Positions 1 through 9,459 are shown, counted from the stretch's first letter. The stretch is DNA of 64,000 bases from Brevibacterium sp. 'Marine' (GCF_012844365.1 NZ_CP051626.1:4092001-4156000), one strand, 5' to 3'. The notes: a model not told the origin generated them from the sequence alone. Numbers and translations: made by a program.

Positions 1-1
1 G

Positions 2-706
2 CCGCAATTCGATCGCTGGATCGACGAGATCATCTACGATCGAACTACTGATCCCGAGCGCGCACACGCAGCCGGCGACGAGCTCTACGAATACATGGCT
101 CGCCTGATCGATGATCGCCGGAAGAACCCCGGCGAGTACGACGACATCATGAACCAGTTGATGAACTCGAAAGTCGATGGTCGGGAGCTCTCCGACGATG
201 AGCTCCTCTCCTATGGCTACCTGCTCTTCGTAGCGGGCCTCGACACCACCGCTTGGGCGATTCGCTCCTCGCTGTGGTATCTCGCGCAGAATCCGGAAAG
301 TCAGCAGAAGCTCAGGGACAACCCGGACCTCATCGTTACGGCAGCCGAAGAGTTCCTGCGCACACTCTCGCCTGTCCAGGCGATGGCTCGTACTGCCCTC
401 AAAGACACCGAAGTGCAGGGGCAGCCGATCAAGGCAGGCGAACGGGCCGTACTCGTCTTCGGTGCTGGAAACCGCGACCCCCAGATCTTCGACAAGCCAA
501 ACGAGATCGACATCGAACGCGAGGACAACCGGCATCTTGCCTTCGGAGGAGGTGTGCACCGGTGCCTCGGCTCGAACTTGGGACGTAAGGAACTGGTGAT
601 CGCTTTGGAGCACTTCCTGTCGACAGTGCCGGACTTCGAACTTGCAGAAGACGTTCCGTGGCATGGGGTCGGTCCCCTGCCCCTGCGTATCAAGAAAGGA
701 CAGTGA
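2..706 (+). CDS. Cytochrome P450, C-terminal part (5' end outside window)
   Basis: Haem-thiolate monooxygenase, bacterial soluble type. The reading frame is open from base 2, so the true start lies upstream. Visible landmarks in order are the I-helix oxygen-binding motif AGLDTT near 233-250, the K-helix ExxR (EEFLR) near 346-360, and the haem loop FGGGVHRCLG at 542-571 with the axial cysteine codon at 563-565. It stops one base before the ferredoxin start, so both are translated from one message. The following ferredoxin, ferredoxin reductase and aldehyde dehydrogenase suggest hydroxylation followed by oxidation of a small hydrophobic substrate. The substrate cannot be told from the sequence. 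Confidence 0.95.
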   Translation, partial: PQFDRWIDEIIYDRTTDPERAHAAGDELYEYMARLIDDRRKNPGEYDDIMNQLMNSKVDGRELSDDELLSYGYLLFVAGLDTTAWAIRSSLWYLAQNPESQQKLRDNPDLIVTAAEEFLRTLSPVQAMARTALKDTEVQGQPIKAGERAVLVFGAGNRDPQIFDKPNEIDIEREDNRHLAFGGGVHRCLGSNLGRKELVIALEHFLSTVPDFELAEDVPWHGVGPLPLRIKKGQ

Positions 707-707
707 C

Positions 708-932
708 ATGGGTGAACTGTATGTCGACCAGACACGGTGCCAGGGCCACGCCCGCTGCTACATGTTGGCACCTGAGACGTTCGAAATCGACGAAGAAGAG
801 GGCTACGCACGTGTCGTAGAAGGGCGAGAACAGTCCTATACGGAAGAAAAGGTGCGCAAGGCGATCCGCAACTGCCCCGAGCGGGCCATCAAGGTCCGAG
901 GCGCGGACGGTAAGGATGAGGACATCTCATGA
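708..932 (+). CDS. 3Fe-4S ferredoxin of P450-associated type
   Basis: Small electron carrier of 74 residues. Cluster ligands are Cys11, Cys17 and Cys56 (followed by Pro). The usual fourth cysteine position is His14 in CQGHARC, the signature of the 3Fe-4S ferredoxins that feed actinobacterial P450s. The ATG at 708 follows the P450 stop by one base and has an AAAGGA ribosome site at about 694-699. A longer in-frame start upstream would lie inside the P450 gene and is not needed. Its stop overlaps the start of the reductase gene (ATGA). It most likely carries electrons from that reductase to the P450. Confidence 0.93.
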   Translation: MGELYVDQTRCQGHARCYMLAPETFEIDEEEGYARVVEGREQSYTEEKVRKAIRNCPERAIKVRGADGKDEDIS

Positions 933-2110
933 GTGACGGGATCGTCATTGTCGGGGCTTCAGTTGCGGCCACTGCGTTCCTTGAGCGGGCTCGGGAGTGC
1001 AGCTACAGCGGAACCGTGACTGTCATCGATCACGACCTCGACGCGCCTTATGACCGTCCACCATTGTCAAAGGCCTATCTTGATGATGGAGAGGTCGAGT
1101 CGATCTCTGTTGATTGGGACGACTTCAGTGTCCGGTTCATCAGAGCCGAGGCCACTGGAGTCGATCTCATCGCACGCGAGGTCGAAGCCCGCGAGGTCGG
1201 AGATGGAGCAACGCTGCGTGTTCCGTTCGACAACCTCGTCATTGCAAGTGGCGCGCAGCCAGCACGGCTGCCGTTCGAACCGCAGGGCACAGTCGTGCTC
1301 AGGAGTGCTGCTGATGCACGGGCACTGCGCGGCTGTGTGGGCGAAGGAAATACCGTCACCATCATCGGTGCTGGAGCCATCGGAGTCGAACTTGCGTCAT
1401 CTCTGTCCCGCAACGGAGTCAAAGTCACAGTGCTCGACCGGGCTTCGGGCCCGCTCGAGAGACTTCTCGGAGGACACCTCAAAGAGGAGATCACGACTTG
1501 GCTCATCGAAGCCGGAGTGGTCCCGAGGTGGGATGTCGGCATCGAATCCGTTCGTGAAACCGACAATGGTTGGGAGGTCGCTCTCGACGACGGCGAAGTG
1601 ATCAGCTCTGACATCGTCATCAGCGCCGTCGGTGCGCGACCGGCAGTCGGTTGGCTGACCGAGAGCGGACTGCTCAGTGACGGGATGCTGATCGTCGACG
1701 AGCTCGGTGCCGTAGTAACGGACGGACAGGCACAACGCGGCGTATACGCCATCGGCGATGTTGCCACGAGATTCGACGAATCCGGTCGTCCATCCCGCAC
1801 CGAGAGCTGGAGTGCAGCACGCGAGCAGGGAATCGGGCTCGCCAACCACCTATTCGACTCGGAGGCTGAACCCACCGGCGCCTCGTACTTCTGGACCGAA
1901 GTCGCCGGCAGAAAGGTCCAGGTCGTCGGTCAGGTGAGTCCAACAGGCGTTGTCGCACTGGATTCGACTAATCCCGACCGCAACAGAGCCCTGTACCGCG
2001 TTTCTGATGCCAGCACAGATGACAGTTGGATCGGCGTCAATGCCCAACCGCAGATCGCTCGACTGCTGATGGCGTCGATGACCGCTCCCCAATCGGACAC
2101 CCTCTCATGA
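929..2110 (+). CDS. FAD-dependent ferredoxin reductase (rhodocoxin/putidaredoxin reductase family)
   Basis: 393-residue NAD(P)H:ferredoxin reductase. It shows an N-terminal FAD-binding motif (IVIVGASVAA), the family hallmark DRPPLSK near residue 47, a second Rossmann motif (IIGAGAIGVELA) for NAD(P)H near residue 145, and the FAD-contacting YAIGDVA near residue 273. Length is normal for the family. It overlaps the ferredoxin stop by four bases, which implies translational coupling. Together with the ferredoxin it forms a complete class I electron chain for the P450. Confidence 0.93.
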   Translation: MSDGIVIVGASVAATAFLERARECSYSGTVTVIDHDLDAPYDRPPLSKAYLDDGEVESISVDWDDFSVRFIRAEATGVDLIAREVEAREVGDGATLRVPFDNLVIASGAQPARLPFEPQGTVVLRSAADARALRGCVGEGNTVTIIGAGAIGVELASSLSRNGVKVTVLDRASGPLERLLGGHLKEEITTWLIEAGVVPRWDVGIESVRETDNGWEVALDDGEVISSDIVISAVGARPAVGWLTESGLLSDGMLIVDELGAVVTDGQAQRGVYAIGDVATRFDESGRPSRTESWSAAREQGIGLANHLFDSEAEPTGASYFWTEVAGRKVQVVGQVSPTGVVALDSTNPDRNRALYRVSDASTDDSWIGVNAQPQIARLLMASMTAPQSDTLS

Positions 2111-2150
2111 CGCTCAGCGTCGAGCTCGGACCTATGAAGATCGAGGACTC

Positions 2151-3521
2151 ATGCCAGTCAACACATTTGCCGTAACCAACCCAGCCACTGAGGAACACCT
2201 CGACGACGTCAGGATCTTCACACCTGATGAAGTCACCGAGGCTGTCGTTCGGGCAAAAGATGCACAGAGGACATGGGCGAAACTGACGCTGGCTGCCCGA
2301 CAGTCGGCGCTGTACGCAATGGCCGAAGCTGTGGGCGAGCACGTCGAAGAACTTGCCCAGCTCGAATCTCGCGACGTCGGCAAGCCCATCAGCTCCGCAC
2401 GCGCGGAGGCACAGAGCGTTGCCGAGGTGTTCCGCTACTACGCAGGCGCCATCGACAAGCTCTCGGGCGACTCGATACCCCTCGACGGAGGGATGACGAT
2501 CACCATCCACGAGCCTGTCGGCGTCGTGGCGGTAGTCACTCCTTGGAACTTCCCGCTGCCGATCGCGTCGTGGAACGTCGCCCCAGCGCTGGCCGCCGGC
2601 AACTCCGTCGTGCTGAAACCGGCAAGTCTCACCCCGCTGTCGAGCCTGCGTTTGGGCCGAATCATCGAAGAGGTCTCACCCGTTCCCGGACTGCTTCAAG
2701 TAGTGACCGGTGGCGGAGGCACCGTCGGTGAAGCCCTTCTCAATCATCCACAGGTGGACAAGATCAGCTTCACCGGCTCCACAGAAGTCGGCCGATCAGT
2801 GCTCAATGCAAGTGCTCACGACATCAAACGTGTCACTCTCGAACTCGGCGGAAAGTCAGCCAATATCGTCTTCGCCGACGCAGATATCTCCCAGGCCGCT
2901 CGATCGGCTCCCGGCGCGGTCTTCGACAACACCGGGCAGGACTGCTGTGCCCGCAGCCGGATTCTCGTCCAAAGGGACGTGCTCGACGAGTTCCTCGAGG
3001 AATTCATAGCCGCGACCAAGGCGCTGCAGGTCGGCGATCCGGCCGACGAAAATACTGATCTCGGCCCTCTCGTCTCGTCTTCCCACAGGGACGCTGTAGC
3101 GAAATTCCTCGACGACGACGGCGTTGAGTTCATCTACCAAGGGGATGCACCTAAGGGGCCGGGAAACTGGCTTGCTCCGCACATCGGCATCGACCACACG
3201 GCGGACAGCCGCTGCAGCCGTGAGGAGATCTTCGGGCCTATTGCAGTCGTCATTCCGTTCGACACCGAAGATGACGCCGTACGCTTGGCCAACGACACCA
3301 TCTACGGCCTCAGCGGATCGATCTGGACGGGAGATCTGGGACGAGCCATGCGAGTCGCACGCGCGGTCGATTCCGGCACTCTCGCGGTCAACTCCAACTC
3401 CTCCGTGAGGGTTCAAACCCCGTTCGGCGGGTTCAAACAGTCAGGTCTCGGCCGCGAACTGGGCATGAACGGGCTGCGTGGATACACCGAACTCAAGTCA
3501 GTCTTCCTCAGTTCGGAGTGA
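2151..3521 (+). CDS. NAD(P)-dependent aldehyde dehydrogenase
   Basis: 456-residue member of the ALDH superfamily. The catalytic pair is visible: Glu231 in LELGGK and the nucleophile Cys265 in GQDCCARSR (a second Cys follows at 266). The Rossmann-side motif VTPWNFPL and the FTGSTEVG loop are also present. It would oxidise the aldehyde arising from the P450 product, or from an alcohol intermediate, to the acid. It lies 40 bases after the reductase gene, and its stop overlaps a possible start of the next gene. Substrate preference cannot be read from sequence alone. Confidence 0.93.
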   Translation: MPVNTFAVTNPATEEHLDDVRIFTPDEVTEAVVRAKDAQRTWAKLTLAARQSALYAMAEAVGEHVEELAQLESRDVGKPISSARAEAQSVAEVFRYYAGAIDKLSGDSIPLDGGMTITIHEPVGVVAVVTPWNFPLPIASWNVAPALAAGNSVVLKPASLTPLSSLRLGRIIEEVSPVPGLLQVVTGGGGTVGEALLNHPQVDKISFTGSTEVGRSVLNASAHDIKRVTLELGGKSANIVFADADISQAARSAPGAVFDNTGQDCCARSRILVQRDVLDEFLEEFIAATKALQVGDPADENTDLGPLVSSSHRDAVAKFLDDDGVEFIYQGDAPKGPGNWLAPHIGIDHTADSRCSREEIFGPIAVVIPFDTEDDAVRLANDTIYGLSGSIWTGDLGRAMRVARAVDSGTLAVNSNSSVRVQTPFGGFKQSGLGRELGMNGLRGYTELKSVFLSSE

Positions 3522-3568
3522 TGACAATGAAGACAACAGAAGCAACGCCGAGTATGAAGGAGGCCACC

Positions 3569-5209
3569 GTGGACGAGACGTCAGCGACTACTTCCGACCT
3601 CACGATCCTCTTCGGCAGCGAGACAGGAAACGCAGAGTTTCTGGCCAGCCAGATCCTCGATGCGGCGGAAAAGGCCGGAACCAGCGCGGACCTTTTGAGT
3701 CTCGACGACTGGGCACAGATGGAGACCCACAAGGTCGAGCGACTCCTGGTCGTGACTTCCACGTACGACAATGGTCATATGCCGTCGAACGCTGGAAGCT
3801 TCTGGGCGTGGCTCCAACGACTCGAACCGGATTCGCTCGAGGGACTCCCCTATGCCGTACTGGCAATCGGAGACTCCATGTACGAGGACTTCTGCAAAGC
3901 AGCACATGACATCGACGACCAGCTCATGGAGCTCGGAGCCATGCAGGTCATCGAAACGATTGACTGCGACGTCGACTTCGAGTTCACAGCAGCGGAATGG
4001 TACCCCGAAGCACTTGAAGCACTCGGCGAAGCAGACGCCTGGGAACAGGGCGAACTCACGACCGACATTCGACCCGAGCCGACCGATGACTCCGAAGGCG
4101 ACCGGGTCTTCACAACTCGCGTCAGTGCTTCGCGCCGACTCTCCGGCCCCGGCTCCAGTAAGAGTGTGACTCACTACGAGCTCAGCTTTGACGAAGACTT
4201 CGAGTATCAGCCCGGAGACTCGATCGCCGTGTTCCCCGAAAACTCAGAGGAACTTGTCGCCGAGTGGATGGAAGCTTTCGACGCCGCAGAGTCAGAGACC
4301 ATTGAAATCGGTGGAGAGGACAAGGCGTTGAGGGCGGCCCTGCGCGAGGATTTCGAACTGTCCCTGCCGCTTCCCGGGCTGGTTCTCGCCCTGGCCCAGC
4401 TGCGTCCTGAGAATGAAACAGCGAAGGACGCAGTCGATGTCATTCAACGTGGTGACAGAGACATTCTGGAGAACTGGATGTGGGATCGAGACGTCCTCGA
4501 CATCATCCGAGAACTCGGTTGCCTGGATGTCCCGCTGAAGACTGTGCTTGCTGAACTCCGCACGATTCAGCATCGGGCCTATTCGATCTCATCGAGTCCG
4601 TCCCAAGATGCGAATTCAGTGCATATCACGGTCTCCGGCGTGGAGTACGCTGCTCACGGTCGTACCCACTCCGGCGTCGCCAGCGCCTTCCTCGAACGCA
4701 TGGCTCGAACCGGGGAGCCATTCCGGACCAAGCTGCTCGAAGCACACGATTTTCGACTGCCGCACGACGATGCTCCTGTGATCATGATCGGGCCCGGCGT
4801 CGGCGTCGCTCCGTTTCGAGGCTTCCTACGGCACCGTGAGGCCGCACCGGCGAAGGGACAGAACTGGCTGTTCTTCGGCGATCGTGAGAGAGAGCATGAT
4901 TTTCTCTATCAAGATGAATTCGAAGAGTGGCACGGTGCAGGTCTTCTCAGCCAGATCAGTCTCGCGTTCTCACGAGATCAGGAGAACAAGCATTACGTCC
5001 ACCACGAGATGGTCGAACGGGCGGACGAAATACGGGAATGGCTCGACGAAGGCGCGTACATCTTCGTCTGCGGTGACAAGAACCGTATGGCCCGCGACGT
5101 CGACCGGGCGCTCATGGACATCATCGCCAACGGTGCGAATGCGATCTATGCCGGCACCGAGATAGCCAAACTCAAGGCTGCTGGGCGGTACGTCAAAGAC
5201 GTGTACTGA
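3569..5209 (+). CDS. Diflavin reductase (CysJ / cytochrome P450 reductase-like)
   Basis: NADPH-to-FMN electron transfer protein with three parts. The FMN-binding flavodoxin domain comes first (FGSETGN close to the N-terminus), then the FAD domain (RAYSISSSP in the middle), then the NADPH domain (GPGVGVAPFRGF, FVCGDKN) ending in the aromatic C-terminus DVY. I chose GTG 3569 because AAGGAGG sits five bases ahead. The alternatives GTG 3518 or ATG 3521 overlap the ALDH stop but have a poor ribosome site. CysJ proteins normally serve sulfite reductase, but no sulfite reductase haemoprotein gene is seen here. In this operon it may be a second electron source for the P450 or for another acceptor. 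That role is inference. Confidence 0.88.
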   Translation: MDETSATTSDLTILFGSETGNAEFLASQILDAAEKAGTSADLLSLDDWAQMETHKVERLLVVTSTYDNGHMPSNAGSFWAWLQRLEPDSLEGLPYAVLAIGDSMYEDFCKAAHDIDDQLMELGAMQVIETIDCDVDFEFTAAEWYPEALEALGEADAWEQGELTTDIRPEPTDDSEGDRVFTTRVSASRRLSGPGSSKSVTHYELSFDEDFEYQPGDSIAVFPENSEELVAEWMEAFDAAESETIEIGGEDKALRAALREDFELSLPLPGLVLALAQLRPENETAKDAVDVIQRGDRDILENWMWDRDVLDIIRELGCLDVPLKTVLAELRTIQHRAYSISSSPSQDANSVHITVSGVEYAAHGRTHSGVASAFLERMARTGEPFRTKLLEAHDFRLPHDDAPVIMIGPGVGVAPFRGFLRHREAAPAKGQNWLFFGDREREHDFLYQDEFEEWHGAGLLSQISLAFSRDQENKHYVHHEMVERADEIREWLDEGAYIFVCGDKNRMARDVDRALMDIIANGANAIYAGTEIAKLKAAGRYVKDVY

Positions 5210-5228
5210 AAAGGAACCGTCCGGTTTT

Positions 5229-5276
5229 CGGTGGGGCCCCGCTCTGTGAAATGACTGTATAGAGCGGGGCCCACCG
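5229..5276. terminator. Bidirectional hairpin between convergent genes
   Basis: A 16-bp GC-rich stem with one bulged G and a 15-nt loop (5246-5260). It fills the 70-base gap between the end of the diflavin reductase gene and the end of the convergent regulator gene. No clear T-run is present, as is usual in high-GC actinobacteria. It probably ends transcription from both sides. Confidence 0.7.
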
Positions 5277-5279
5277 TTG

Positions 5280-7010
5280 TCATCCGTTCTCGAGTCGAGA
5301 CTCGACGACACGGGCAGCGATGGCCAGGGATACCCAGTCGGTTGTCGTCGTCATATCGCGGCCCAACAGCTGCTCGATACGCTGGAGACGCTGACGAAGA
5401 GTATTTCGATGAACGACGAGCTGCGAGGCCGTGTGATGCACCTGCCCTCCACATCGTGAGAACGTGCTCAAGGTCTTGAGCAGTTGGGTTCCGTGACTGC
5501 CGTCATAGTCAGCCAGAGGCTCCAAGGAATCGCATAGAGAAGTGACGTCGTCAGTCAATTCCGACCATATTGTCGGCAAAGCGATGACACGTTCGATGTC
5601 ATCGAAGCACGCAACGGGGTTCTGTGATCTCCGATTCGCTACAACGGCCCAGTTGAGCGTCTTCTTTGCCTTCTCCATCTCGGAACGGAACTTCACCCGC
5701 GACTCGACCAGGGGGCCGATGCCGACCGCCACACGGGACTCGAATTCGCCACTCAGCTGGCGGAGAACCTCATTGATCTTTGCTTTCAGATCACGCGACT
5801 GGGCTACCAGATCGGATTCGACAAGCATCACTCCGGAGATCGAATCGAAGAGAACCACCGCACGAGGCCCCACCGCCTGCGTCAGCAGCTCCTTCAGCCG
5901 ACGCCTCCCCACGTCCCAGTTGTCAGGAACTTCGAGGAATCGAAGGACTATCGGCCACAGGGGTTCCTGTGTTCTCAGGTCTTCAAGCAACGCTGTGGCA
6001 CGCATCTGACTGCGCCCATAGAAGAGTTCCATCGTTTGGGAAGAATTCACAGCCGTGAGATCGACTGCTTCCAGAATGACGCTGAGCTGCGCAGCAACTG
6101 CATTGACCTGGTTGAGGTCCCGAGCACGAAACGGTGCTCGCCGGTAAAGCGTCATCACACCTCTCAATGAGGTCATCCCCAAGGATACTGTGGTGCTTTC
6201 CAGCCCGGCTCCGTGCTGTTCCAATACCCGCTGGACCGACGTCCGTGAGTGAGTGGACCATACTCTGTGGTCCCCGCCGTTTTCGCCTCGAGCTGCGAAC
6301 GTCACCGGCAGGTTGGTCCGGTCATCCTTGCTCATATAGTCAATCGCAAAGAAATCCACCGCACACAGGTCGACGATTCTCGACGCAGCATAGTTGAGCG
6401 CAGGAACGAGCGATGTGGTTGAGCCGACGGGAAAATCGAGAAGGAAACGCGCGTTCTGCGATTGCAGACTGAGTTCGGAAACAGTCTCGGCATGGACCAG
6501 GCCCACCGCCAATAGACATCCCACCTCAACTGCGATATCGCTTTCTCCAACTCCGAACGCGTCTTCTGCCTCGGAGTACAACGCAAAGACTCCTCGGAGT
6601 GAATCACCTTCGTCAGCGATCGGCACCGCCAACATGGAGTGAAATTCGTCTTCCGGGACCGGAGCAACATATTTGAATCGGGGATCGTCTCTCGGCGCCG
6701 AGCGGATGTTCACCTTCTGACGATGAAGCGCAGCCCATCCCGCGATACCTTCGCCAAGCCGCAGACGCACCTCATCTACTGCAGTGCTCTGTCGCCCCTT
6801 GGAAGCTACTTTGAGGATCAATCGTTCCTCGTCTTCGTCCCACAGGTAGACGAAGACACCTCTTGCATCGGTAGCTTCAGCCACAAGATGGACTGCTTCT
6901 TCAGCGAGGGCGGTGGGTTCCATCCCCTGCGAGAACAGACGGATCAATTTGGACAGGACGCCCGCTCGATGCGCCTCGAATGCCATCATGTCGGCATCAG
7001 TCTCAGCCAT
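5280..7010 (-). CDS. GAF-domain transcriptional activator with PucR-type C-terminal HTH
   Basis: 576-residue regulator. An N-terminal GAF sensor domain spans roughly residues 15-185 (GVFVYLWDEDEERL, LRLGEGIAGWAAL, SMLAVPI). A second GAF-like middle region and a PucR-type helix-turn-helix at the C-terminus (HHTASQLVVHRNTLRQRL) follow. The start at 7010 has AAGGGG four bases ahead; a longer frame with 13 extra residues exists but lacks such a site. It is convergent with the P450 operon and divergent from the PAS gene, so it is a good candidate for controlling both. Regulators of this build often sense an aromatic or aliphatic pathway substrate. The ligand is unknown here. Confidence 0.88.
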   Translation of the reverse strand: MAETDADMMAFEAHRAGVLSKLIRLFSQGMEPTALAEEAVHLVAEATDARGVFVYLWDEDEERLILKVASKGRQSTAVDEVRLRLGEGIAGWAALHRQKVNIRSAPRDDPRFKYVAPVPEDEFHSMLAVPIADEGDSLRGVFALYSEAEDAFGVGESDIAVEVGCLLAVGLVHAETVSELSLQSQNARFLLDFPVGSTTSLVPALNYAASRIVDLCAVDFFAIDYMSKDDRTNLPVTFAARGENGGDHRVWSTHSRTSVQRVLEQHGAGLESTTVSLGMTSLRGVMTLYRRAPFRARDLNQVNAVAAQLSVILEAVDLTAVNSSQTMELFYGRSQMRATALLEDLRTQEPLWPIVLRFLEVPDNWDVGRRRLKELLTQAVGPRAVVLFDSISGVMLVESDLVAQSRDLKAKINEVLRQLSGEFESRVAVGIGPLVESRVKFRSEMEKAKKTLNWAVVANRRSQNPVACFDDIERVIALPTIWSELTDDVTSLCDSLEPLADYDGSHGTQLLKTLSTFSRCGGQVHHTASQLVVHRNTLRQRLQRIEQLLGRDMTTTTDWVSLAIAARVVESRLENG

Positions 7011-7293
7011 TGAGCCCCTTTCATTACCAGTGTGACCTCGACGGCACACCTCGATTCAGAGTAGTCGCTCCCTTAGACAGCAACCTGTGCGAAGCGGTGA
7101 CCCGCAGAGGGAGATCTGTGCGGCGTGCACACTGCGCGGCGACGTTAAGAGACAGTCTGCCGAAAACGTAAAGGAATTGCGCTCCGCATATGGGTACAAA
7201 TTGTGCACTAGTCCCCGGTACTTTCTTCCCGAAAACTGGTGTGCAGCGGCCCATCCGCCCAAGGAAAGAACCAACCTGCGAAAGGAGAACGCA

Positions 7294-7719
7294 ATGTCGC
7301 GTTCGTCGAAAGTCGAAGCCGTCGACTTCAAGCTGCTTTTCGAGAGTCTGCCCGACATGTACATCGTGGTCCGACCGGACCGCACCATCGTCGCCGCAAC
7401 CGATTCGTTCTTGGAATCCACAGGAAAGGACCGTGAGACAGTCCTTGATATGGATATTCTCGAAGCCTATCCCGACAATCCAGACGACCCGGAGGCCAAG
7501 GGAACTCAGATCCTCCGCGGTTCAATCGAACGTGTGCTCAGCTCAAAGAAGACAGATGTGCTGCCCCCAGTTCGCTACGATCTCGCGAATCGTGAGGGTG
7601 AGTTCGAAGTCCGCTGGTTCCAGCCTCTCAATGCCCCGGCTTTCGATGACTCCGGTGAGATCGCCTATGTCCTCCACGGGGCTGTGGACATCACCGAACA
7701 GATGGAGAAGGCAGACTGA
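7294..7719 (+). CDS. Stand-alone PAS domain protein
   Basis: 141 residues consisting almost only of a PAS fold (LPDMYIVVRPDRTIVAATDSF near residues 19-39, ending in VLHGAVDITEQ, the usual PAS/PAC C-terminus). No output domain such as kinase, GGDEF or HTH is fused. The ATG at 7294 has AAAGGAGA just ahead. A longer open frame reaches back to 7087 but lacks PAS homology and a ribosome site. It heads a forward group with the hydrolase and HxlR genes and shares a 283-base divergent promoter region with the GAF/PucR regulator. It could be a small-molecule or redox sensor that acts through a partner protein. Confidence 0.85.
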   Translation: MSRSSKVEAVDFKLLFESLPDMYIVVRPDRTIVAATDSFLESTGKDRETVLDMDILEAYPDNPDDPEAKGTQILRGSIERVLSSKKTDVLPPVRYDLANREGEFEVRWFQPLNAPAFDDSGEIAYVLHGAVDITEQMEKAD

Positions 7720-7793
7720 TCCATCAGCCCACCAAACCCAGACAGATCTGACAAATGGGCAGATCACCAATGACTCAAGAGGAGAGACGCAGA

Positions 7794-8573
7794 ATGGATA
7801 CAGTGAAATTCACCCTCGTCGGGGGCCCGACCCTCATTGTCGATGTCGGCGGAAGCCGAATCGTCACAGATCCCACTTTCGACGCGCCACAGGTCTATCA
7901 TCATCCCATCGCTGGTCCGGTGACAAAGAAGGCAGGCCCAGCGTTCACGCCGGAGGAACTGGGAGAAGTCGATCTGGTCCTGGCCTCGCATGAACACATC
8001 GACAATCTCGATGTCTCCGGCCGGGGCTTCCTCACCATGGTGCCACTCGCGTTGACGACGTCGGAAGCTGCCAGAGCCTTCGGAACCAATGTCGAGGGAA
8101 TGGGCGACTACGACCAAAGAACTTGCGAACTTCGTGACGGACGCGCCCTCACCATCACCGCTGTCCCCGCACACCACGGTCCGGAAGGAGTGTGGGACGC
8201 ATTGGGGCCGGTGATCGGCTTCGTCCTCGAAGCGGAGGGGATGCCGACGATCTACATCAGCGGCGACAATTCGGAACTCGACATCGTCGAGGACATCGCG
8301 AACAAGTTCCCCGCAATCGATATCGCTGTTCTCTTCGTCGGCGGAGCGAAATTCGACGCGATCGCAGACGGGGCTTACATCACCTTGAGCAACGAGCGAG
8401 CTCTCGAAGCCGCAGAAAAGCTCAGCGCCTCGAAGGTCATCCCGGTCCACGAAGACTCCTGGCAGCACTTCAGTCAGAATGTCAACGAAATCAGGGCCGT
8501 CTTCTCGGCTGCAGGCAAGTCAGATGTGCTTGTCGGACTCTCGCCCGGCGAGTCGGCAGAGGTACAGGTCTGA
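7794..8573 (+). CDS. Metallo-beta-lactamase-fold hydrolase
   Basis: 259 residues. The metal-binding signature HxHxDxLD is seen as HEHIDNLD at residues 66-73, with further ligands likely in PAHHG, SGDNSE and near PVHEDSW. The compact two-domain size fits the UPF0173/RomA-like group of MBL proteins, which includes lactonases and phosphodiesterases. The start at 7794 has AGGAG nine bases ahead; in-frame ATGs at 7755 and 7770 have weaker sites. It lies 74 bases after the PAS gene, probably in one transcript. A lactone or ester product of the P450 pathway is a possible substrate, but this is a guess. Confidence 0.88.
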   Translation: MDTVKFTLVGGPTLIVDVGGSRIVTDPTFDAPQVYHHPIAGPVTKKAGPAFTPEELGEVDLVLASHEHIDNLDVSGRGFLTMVPLALTTSEAARAFGTNVEGMGDYDQRTCELRDGRALTITAVPAHHGPEGVWDALGPVIGFVLEAEGMPTIYISGDNSELDIVEDIANKFPAIDIAVLFVGGAKFDAIADGAYITLSNERALEAAEKLSASKVIPVHEDSWQHFSQNVNEIRAVFSAAGKSDVLVGLSPGESAEVQV

Positions 8574-8742
8574 CGCGCCGACCTACGCGCCGTGTGCCCC
8601 TACAACCGTGACGGGCACACGGTGCCGATCGTCGTTGGCACAGTCATCGGCGAACCTTGTGCAAGACGTACATACTCTGCCGGGGAGACTATGCTGTATT
8701 GGGCTGTAACGAAGCAACGACGCGAGCCGGAGGCACCCACAC

Positions 8743-9459
8743 ATGACTGCAATCACCGCGGACAGAGAATACAGCCGTGAGTACCGCGCCTCAGCGCCGG
8801 ACTATTGGTCAGTCTCATTCGGGTTGAGAATGCTCGGGGACCGATGGTCCATGCTCATCGTGCGCGAACTCCTCACCGGTGAAGCAGGATTCAACGCGCT
8901 GTCACGATCGCTCGCCGAGTGCTCACGAACCCTGCTCTCGAACCGGCTGAAACATCTCCAGTATCACGGAATCATCGAACAAGATGTCGGGACGGGCCCT
9001 CATGGCAGCCGCCTTTACCGTTTGACGCAGGTCGGAAAGGGTCTGCAGGCGACCCTCGAAGCACTGGGCGGGTGGTCAAAAAATTGGTACGCGCCGTATG
9101 AGAACGATGTGCGGTCCGGTCTGAAAACACTCGTCGGTCAGATGGGACGTTCACTTGTGCCCGAGAAACTTCCGAAGGCGACTTTCCGCATCGAATTCGA
9201 GTTCAAGGAAAAGAGCCGGGTCCACCACGCGCACATCATGACGAGCCGCGGCCGCACGGTTTCACACCTCGGACAGCCGAATGACTCCGCCGATCTTCTC
9301 GTCCACGTCGAACCGTCGATGCTTCACGATCTCTGGTGGGGCATCAAGAACTGTGAAACTGCGCGACAGCGGGGCGACATCGGATTCACAGGGATCGACA
9401 CCTACTCTGATGAGTTCTCTTCGTGGTTTAACGCACCTGCACCTGCACCTGAATTCTGA
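8743..9459 (+). CDS. HxlR-type winged-helix regulator with SCP2-like C-terminal domain
   Basis: 238 residues. The N-terminal third is an HxlR/MarR-like winged helix (LRMLGDRWSMLIVRELL, then CSRTLLSNRLKHLQYHGII). The C-terminal half (about 150-230) resembles the sterol-carrier-like ligand domain often fused to this family. The protein ends in a short Pro-Ala repeat coded by three CACCTG units at about 9439-9456. It lies 169 bases after the hydrolase gene, so it may have its own promoter. It probably represses its own cluster and senses a hydrophobic ligand. Confidence 0.88.
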   Translation: MTAITADREYSREYRASAPDYWSVSFGLRMLGDRWSMLIVRELLTGEAGFNALSRSLAECSRTLLSNRLKHLQYHGIIEQDVGTGPHGSRLYRLTQVGKGLQATLEALGGWSKNWYAPYENDVRSGLKTLVGQMGRSLVPEKLPKATFRIEFEFKEKSRVHHAHIMTSRGRTVSHLGQPNDSADLLVHVEPSMLHDLWWGIKNCETARQRGDIGFTGIDTYSDEFSSWFNAPAPAPEF

